From: an uncultured Pseudomonadota bacterium
GTDB lineage: Bacteria; Desulfobacterota_B; Binatia; UBA9968
DNA length: 10,931 bases
NCBI GenBank assembly: GCA_946478635.1
Contig: CAMLCX010000129.1
Coordinates: 1 to 10,931, forward strand
Reading direction: 5' to 3'
In this document: piece after piece, positions 6,742 to 10,931 of the stretch
Position numbering within the stretch: the first letter of the stretch is position 1
How the letters are laid out: every line of letters starts with the position of its first letter
Translations under genes and position numbers: made by a program
Notes under the pieces: generated by a model
The model's input: the letters and a program-made list of their open reading frames with translations, nothing else
What the model was told of the DNA's origin: nothing
Databases searched by the model: none

Positions 6742-7767
6742 ATGTTGGCGAGACGCAAGCAACTTTCATTGAAGATCGTAAGTTTGGTTTTGGGTTCGTG
6801 GCTTTGTGGTAGCTTAACTACGGCGGGAGCGCAGACGTGGGAAGAACTGCACAAGGCGGCGATTAAAGAAGGGGGGACGGTTAATTTCTACGGCACCCTG
6901 GCGCAAATCAATGCGGAAAGGATTCTCCCGGTATTCGAGAAGCGCTTTCCCGGCCTCAAGATCAATCACGTCGATGCTACAGCCGACAAGCTTGCCGCCC
7001 GAGCGATCACCGAGGCGCGCGGCGGCCGGGTGCTGGCCGATGTTTTTCAGATGGCGCTCGAAAACGTGCTGCAGGTCATCGATCAGAAACTGGCGGTCGA
7101 TTGGCTCCCTCCGGAAGCCGCGGCTTACCCAGCCAATTTTAAGGGCTCCAACTGGCTGGCCGCGGACATGGTCATCATCACAGCAGCGTGGAATACGAGC
7201 TTGGTGAAAAAGGAAGACGAACCCAAGCAGTTCGATGATCTTGCTGATCCTAAATGGAAGGGCAAGTTGATCGGCGAACCTCGGGATGTCGAATTGCTGA
7301 TCGGCCTGGCCAAGCATAAGTTTAAGAACGATGAGAAGGCCTTCGACTTCCTGCGCAAGCTCGCGGCCAACAATATCGAGTTCCACAAGGGTCATTCCGA
7401 GCTTGCTGAATTTCTCGTCGCCGGCCAGGCCGCCGCCTGCGCGACCTGCTACGCGCACCACTACCCGCCGCGAATCAGAAAGGGCGCGCCGCTCGGCTAT
7501 ATGCTTACCGAAGGGATCGCCACCATTACCGCCAATGCCTTGGCGAAAGACGCTCCCCACCCCAACGCGGCCCGGCTGTTTTATCGCTGGTCCGCCAGCG
7601 AGGAAGGGCAAAAAGCCTATGCCGCCGGCGGGCGTCTGCCGCCCCATCCCAAGGTGGAACCCGTAGAGAAAATTCGACCTGCGATTTTATACCCGATCGG
7701 TACGGACGAGATAAAAGACTGGCGCAGATACGAAAAGGTTTGGAAAGATATTTTCAAGATACGATAA
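6742..7767 (+). CDS. Fe3+-type ABC transporter substrate-binding protein, paralogue 2
   Basis: The product is 341 residues with a signal peptide ending AGA before Gln31. The Cys22 in the hydrophobic part (SWLCGS) does not sit in a lipobox, so it is not a lipoprotein by pattern. It aligns end to end with its neighbours and keeps Cys233, Cys236, His239, His240 and Tyr241 (CATCYAHHY). The central region differs from both (VFQMALENVLQVIDQKLAVD, and AADMVIITAAWN where paralogue 1 has NNLIFFVGAWN). This is near the expected ligand cleft, so ligand preference may differ; that is inference. An excellent AGGAGGT is 3 nt from the ATG. Only 51 nt separate it from the previous gene, fitting cotranscription. 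Confidence 0.88.
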   Translation: MLARRKQLSLKIVSLVLGSWLCGSLTTAGAQTWEELHKAAIKEGGTVNFYGTLAQINAERILPVFEKRFPGLKINHVDATADKLAARAITEARGGRVLADVFQMALENVLQVIDQKLAVDWLPPEAAAYPANFKGSNWLAADMVIITAAWNTSLVKKEDEPKQFDDLADPKWKGKLIGEPRDVELLIGLAKHKFKNDEKAFDFLRKLAANNIEFHKGHSELAEFLVAGQAAACATCYAHHYPPRIRKGAPLGYMLTEGIATITANALAKDAPHPNAARLFYRWSASEEGQKAYAAGGRLPPHPKVEPVEKIRPAILYPIGTDEIKDWRRYEKVWKDIFKIR

Positions 7768-7829
7768 CGATAAGTTGCGATACCGGGTGCGTAGGTTCCA
7801 ACGTGGTGAACAGACAGAACACGGCAATA

Positions 7830-7857
7830 TTGACTCGTGCGGATTAATAGGTATTAG
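7830..7857 (+). promoter_or_regulatory. Weak internal promoter candidate ahead of paralogue 3
   Basis: TTGACT (7830-7835), 16 nt, then TATTAG (7852-7857) lie in the 147-nt gap before the third binding-protein gene, the widest gap in the ABC cluster. A small hairpin (ACTCT 7866-7870 with AGAGT 7877-7881) follows in what would be the leader. The -10 match is only four of six. Confidence 0.25.
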
Positions 7858-7914
7858 TTGACGCGACTCTAGCGAAAGAGTTAGTGATTATCCAGAGTTG
7901 GAGGGTTTATATAG

Positions 7915-8940
7915 ATGGGGATTTTCAGCAATAAGGGGTTTAGGATTTTCGTCGCTATGGCGGCGTTGGTTACCGGGCTTAATTTGCCCGCCCTTGGGTT
8001 GGCGCAATCTCTCGATGATCTTCACAAGTCGGCCATCAAAGAAGGCGGAACGCTGAATTTTTACGCTACCTTGGCGCAGGTGAACGCCGAGAAAATTCTC
8101 CCGGTATTCGAAAAACGCTTTCCCGGCATCAAGATCAACCATGTCGACGCCACATCCGATCTATTGGTTGCTCGCGCGGTTACCGAGATGCGCGGCGGCA
8201 AGACGTTGGGAGACGTTCTACAGATCCCGTTGGAAAATGTCATCCAGGCTCATGACCAGGGCCTGTTGCTCGACACGAGTCTGCCCGAGGCAGCGGGATA
8301 TCCCGACGGACTGAAGGGCGCGTTCTGGATTGCGTCAGACTTGCAGTATTTCATCGCCGCTTGGAACACCAATCTGGTCAAAAAAGACGAGGAGCCGAAA
8401 TCCTACGACGATTTTCTCAATCCACGTTGGAAAGGCCGCCTGATCGCCGAGCCGCGCGATCTGGAGATGCTGCTGGCGTTCGCCAAGTACCGATTCAAGA
8501 GCGATGAGAAGGCGATTGATTTTTGGAAGAAAATCGCGACGCAAAACGTCGAGTTTCACAAGGGACACTCTCAACTAGCCGAACTACTGCTCGCCGGACA
8601 GGCGGCCGCGTGCCTGACTTGCTATTCGCATCATTACCCGAGTCGTATTAAGAAAGGTGCGCCGGTCAACTATATGTTGAGCGAAGGGGTAGCATCGATC
8701 AATGGAACGGCGATCTTCAAAAATGCGCCGCATCCGAACACCGCCATGTTATTTGCTCGCTGGGTGGCGAGCCAGGAAGGGCAGAAAGTAATGTCCCAAG
8801 GAGGGCGAAATCCGGCCCATCCCAAGGTCGAACCGACGGATAAGACGCGCACGGACAAGACCTATTTTATTACGGCAGCAGATCTCAAAGAATTTCCCAA
8901 GTACGACAAGATTTGGAAGGAAATCTTTAGGCTGAGATAG
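7915..8940 (+). CDS. Fe3+-type ABC transporter substrate-binding protein, paralogue 3
   Basis: The product is 341 residues with a signal peptide ending GLA before Gln31. It is co-linear with paralogue 2 and has the same group at Cys233, Cys236, His239, His240 and Tyr241 (CLTCYSHHY). It differs in the first-lobe segment (ARAVTEMRGGKTLGDVLQIP) and near the C terminus (DKTRTDKTYFITAADLKEF), where paralogues 1 and 2 share EKIRPA. It may therefore be a more distant copy or a differently tuned binder. GGAGGG (7900-7905) lies 9 nt before the ATG. It is the binding-protein gene closest to the permease, 40 nt upstream, so it may be the main partner of the channel. A weak promoter candidate precedes it. 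Confidence 0.88.
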   Translation: MGIFSNKGFRIFVAMAALVTGLNLPALGLAQSLDDLHKSAIKEGGTLNFYATLAQVNAEKILPVFEKRFPGIKINHVDATSDLLVARAVTEMRGGKTLGDVLQIPLENVIQAHDQGLLLDTSLPEAAGYPDGLKGAFWIASDLQYFIAAWNTNLVKKDEEPKSYDDFLNPRWKGRLIAEPRDLEMLLAFAKYRFKSDEKAIDFWKKIATQNVEFHKGHSQLAELLLAGQAAACLTCYSHHYPSRIKKGAPVNYMLSEGVASINGTAIFKNAPHPNTAMLFARWVASQEGQKVMSQGGRNPAHPKVEPTDKTRTDKTYFITAADLKEFPKYDKIWKEIFRLR

Positions 8941-8980
8941 CGCGGCCCATCTCCGGCCGACTATCTTTCGAGGCTTATTT

Positions 8981-10705
8981 ATGGCGACCGCGGCGATTCC
9001 CCGCACCGGTAAGGTGAGCATGTCTCTGGACCCGGCTCTGCTGGTCCCCCTGGTGGGCGCCGGCATCCTGGTTTATCTCGCGGTGCTGCCCCTGCTGATG
9101 CTGTTTGTCGGAAGCTTTCAGGCGGAGGTTGCGCCGCGTGAGTTCATTTACACGTTGAAGAACTATCAGGCCGCTTATGCCAGTGAATATACTTACTCGA
9201 CTTTTCTCAATTCGTTGATCTTTGCTTCAGGTTCCGCCGGGCTCACTTTCATACTCGGCACCATGCTCGCGTGGCTCACCGAACGGACCAATACCCCGCT
9301 GCGCAGCCTCTTCGTGCCCCTCGCGGTGGTGCCGTTGATTCTGCCCGGCGTATTGGAATCCATCGCCTGGATTTTTCTACTAAGCCCGAAGTTCGGATAC
9401 TTGAATGTCTGGCTGATGAACTTGTTCGGGCTGAAATCGCCGCCATTCAACGTCTTTTCCCTGCCGGGCATGATCTGGGTCCACTCGGTAGGGCAGGTGC
9501 CGCTGGCGTTTCTTTTGATGGTCGCAGCGTTCAAGTCCATGGATCCGTCGCTGGAGGAGTCGGCAATGATGTCCGGCGCCAATACCTGGCAGACTTTTCG
9601 CCGGGTAACGCTGCGCTTGCTGATGCCGACGGCAGGTTCGGTACTGCTCATTCTGTTTGTCCGAACGTTAGAGTCTTTCGAGACCCCGGCTCTGATCGGA
9701 ATTCCGGCCCGCATCTACGTTTATACGAGCGAGATTTATCTGGCGTTCAACGAGTATCCGCCGGATTATGGTCGCGGCGGTGCGCTGGCGGTGGGCTTGC
9801 TGCTGTTGAGCGCCGTCGGAGTATGGATGTATACGCGGGCGACCAAGGAAGGGAAGAAATTTCAAACCGTCACCGGCAAAGCGTTTAGACCACGGCAGTT
9901 CGATCTCCGTAGCTGGCGTTGGGTCGGCTTCGGATTTTTGTCCGGCTATTTTCTGTTCGTCGTGCTGCTGCCCTTCTTAGTCTTGTTCTGGGCATCTTTC
10001 TTGCCATTTTTCGCCACGCCGAGCTTGGATGCGCTCAATAAGCTTAGTCTCGACAACTATCGTTATCTCGGAACCTTCAGGCCTTTTTGGGAGGCGCTAA
10101 AAAACAGTATTCTGCTGGCGACGTTGACGGCAACGGTCGCGATGACGTTAACGTCGTTGGTGGCGTGGATCGTTTATAAAAGCCGCTTGCCGGGAGCATG
10201 GATTCTCGACTTTCTCGCTTTCGTGCCGATCACGATTCCGGGCATCGTCATGGGCATGTCGTTGATCCTGCTCTATGTCGCTTTTCCAATTCCAATTTAC
10301 GGTACCATCTGGGTTCTGCTGATCGCTTACGTTACCCGGTTTATTCCATACGGCATGCGCTCGGCATCGGGCTCGATTTTACAAATTCACAGTGAATTGG
10401 AAGAGGCCGCGTCGGCTTCGGGGGCTTCGTGGTGGGAAACCTTCAAGCGTGTGACTCTGCCGCTTTTGCGGCCCGGCTTGGTGGCGGGATGGATTTATAT
10501 CTGCATCGTTTCGTTTCGGGAATTTTCCACTTCGGTGTTGCTCGCCACCGGCGACAGCCGTGTGCTCTCGATTTTGCTTTTCACCATGTTCGAGCAAGGG
10601 CAGGTGACGGTGGTTGCGGCCATCGGCGTTTTAATGATTGCTACCTTGCTGTCGATTGTCGCTGTTTTCTACAAGCTTACCGGCAAGGTGGGCATCCAGA
10701 CTTGA
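8981..10705 (+). CDS. ABC transporter permease, two fused transmembrane domains (FbpB/ThiP-like)
   Basis: The 574-residue inner-membrane protein contains two permease domains in one chain, as in the Fe3+ and thiamine importers FbpB and ThiP. Hydrophobic segments include about 20-45, 74-98, 108-134, 165-184 and 218-230 in the first half and 317-342, 375-398, 407-435, 440-456, 498-515 and 543-563 in the second. Each half carries an EAA-type loop that docks the ATPase: EESAMMSGA with R207/R208 (192-210), and EEAASASGA with K489/R490 (474-492). The linker around 285-312 is charged. Two domains in one chain mean no second permease gene is needed. GAGG lies 7 nt before the ATG. It follows the third binding-protein gene by 40 nt and precedes the ATPase by 21 nt. 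It should pass the ligand of the nearby binding proteins into the cytoplasm; the substrate is unknown. Confidence 0.93.
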   Translation: MATAAIPRTGKVSMSLDPALLVPLVGAGILVYLAVLPLLMLFVGSFQAEVAPREFIYTLKNYQAAYASEYTYSTFLNSLIFASGSAGLTFILGTMLAWLTERTNTPLRSLFVPLAVVPLILPGVLESIAWIFLLSPKFGYLNVWLMNLFGLKSPPFNVFSLPGMIWVHSVGQVPLAFLLMVAAFKSMDPSLEESAMMSGANTWQTFRRVTLRLLMPTAGSVLLILFVRTLESFETPALIGIPARIYVYTSEIYLAFNEYPPDYGRGGALAVGLLLLSAVGVWMYTRATKEGKKFQTVTGKAFRPRQFDLRSWRWVGFGFLSGYFLFVVLLPFLVLFWASFLPFFATPSLDALNKLSLDNYRYLGTFRPFWEALKNSILLATLTATVAMTLTSLVAWIVYKSRLPGAWILDFLAFVPITIPGIVMGMSLILLYVAFPIPIYGTIWVLLIAYVTRFIPYGMRSASGSILQIHSELEEAASASGASWWETFKRVTLPLLRPGLVAGWIYICIVSFREFSTSVLLATGDSRVLSILLFTMFEQGQVTVVAAIGVLMIATLLSIVAVFYKLTGKVGIQT

Positions 10706-10726
10706 CCGACCGATGGGGCGATTTTC

Positions 10727-10931
10727 GTGATTGAAATAAAGTCTCTGGTTAAAATCTACGAGGACGGCGATAACGCCGGCGTCAAGGCTGTGAACGATAT
10801 ATCTTTCACGGTCGAAGAGGGACGGTTCTATACGCTCCTCGGCCCATCCGGCTGCGGCAAGACGACCACTTTGCGCTGCATCGCCGGATTGGAAAAGGCC
10901 AACGGCGGTGAGATCCTCGTCGCCGGCAAGA
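10727..10931 (+). CDS. ABC transporter ATP-binding protein (3' partial)
   Basis: Sixty-eight codons are visible before the window ends. Walker A is GPSGCGKT (39-46), followed by [10 protein letters not shown], as in the MalK/PotA/FbpC group of importer ATPases. An aromatic A-loop candidate, Tyr11, precedes it. The Q-loop, signature motif and Walker B lie beyond the edge. The start is taken as GTG at 10727, with G-rich GGGGCG six nt upstream; the frame closes at the permease stop (10703-10705), so no longer version beginning inside the permease is possible. It should power the fused permease by ATP hydrolysis on the cytoplasmic side. Confidence 0.92.
   Translation, partial: MIEIKSLVKIYEDGDNAGVKAVNDISFTVEEGRFYTLLGPSGCGKTTTLRCIAGLEKANGGEILVAGK

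Noticed and set aside
5641..6762. Long antisense open frame of 373 codons opposite binding-protein paralogue 1
   Set aside because: Its sense strand encodes a clear binding protein with signal peptide and family motifs. A similar antisense frame lies opposite paralogue 2 (6814-7647), as expected from shared codon bias. Neither shows a known domain.
6742..6840. Lipoprotein signal in paralogue 2
   Set aside because: Residues before Cys22 (SWL) do not fit a lipobox, and a normal signal peptidase I site (AGA before Gln31) is present.
5683..8940. Recent tandem duplication or assembly artefact creating three copies
   Set aside because: The copies differ at many synonymous and non-synonymous positions and have unrelated signal peptides and spacers.

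Overview
The window looks like bacterial chromosomal DNA with moderately high GC. It is rich in solute uptake genes and holds three classes of exported solute-binding protein. The mix of an NMT1/SsuA-type binder, a TctC (Bug)-type binder and several Fe3+-type binders, with SDR enzymes and short dispersed palindromic repeats, suggests an uncultured, metabolically broad proteobacterium-like lineage (for example the old Deltaproteobacteria, Binatota or Tectomicrobia). This assignment is an inference with low confidence: no rRNA or other marker gene is present.

Left part (1-3250). A SAM-dependent methyltransferase, cut by the left edge, runs rightward. It converges on a leftward SDR oxidoreductase across an 81 bp palindrome built from degenerate 8-bp repeats, which probably ends transcription from both sides. 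Upstream of the SDR gene lies a 60 bp double-hairpin dispersed repeat. Beyond it is a clear rho-independent terminator that closes a leftward gene for an NMT1/SsuA-like periplasmic binding protein.

Middle (3251-3463). This is a divergent promoter region. It has sigma70-like elements on both strands, a perfect 13-bp palindrome, and a small hairpin that includes the ribosome binding site of the next gene.

Right part (3464-10931). Seven genes in a row read rightward: an extended-SDR sugar epimerase/dehydratase-like protein, an orphan TctC-type binding protein, three paralogous Fe3+-type ABC binding proteins in tandem, a fused two-domain ABC permease, and the start of its ATPase, cut by the right edge. 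The last five genes form one ABC importer with three alternative or specialised binding subunits for a single membrane channel. The substrate cannot be read from sequence. All three binding proteins keep an unusual C-x-T-C-Y-x-H-H-Y-P signature, which is the most interesting protein-level feature here. I found no CRISPR array, tRNA, rRNA, transposase or phage gene. No stretch longer than 300 bases lacks a gene.
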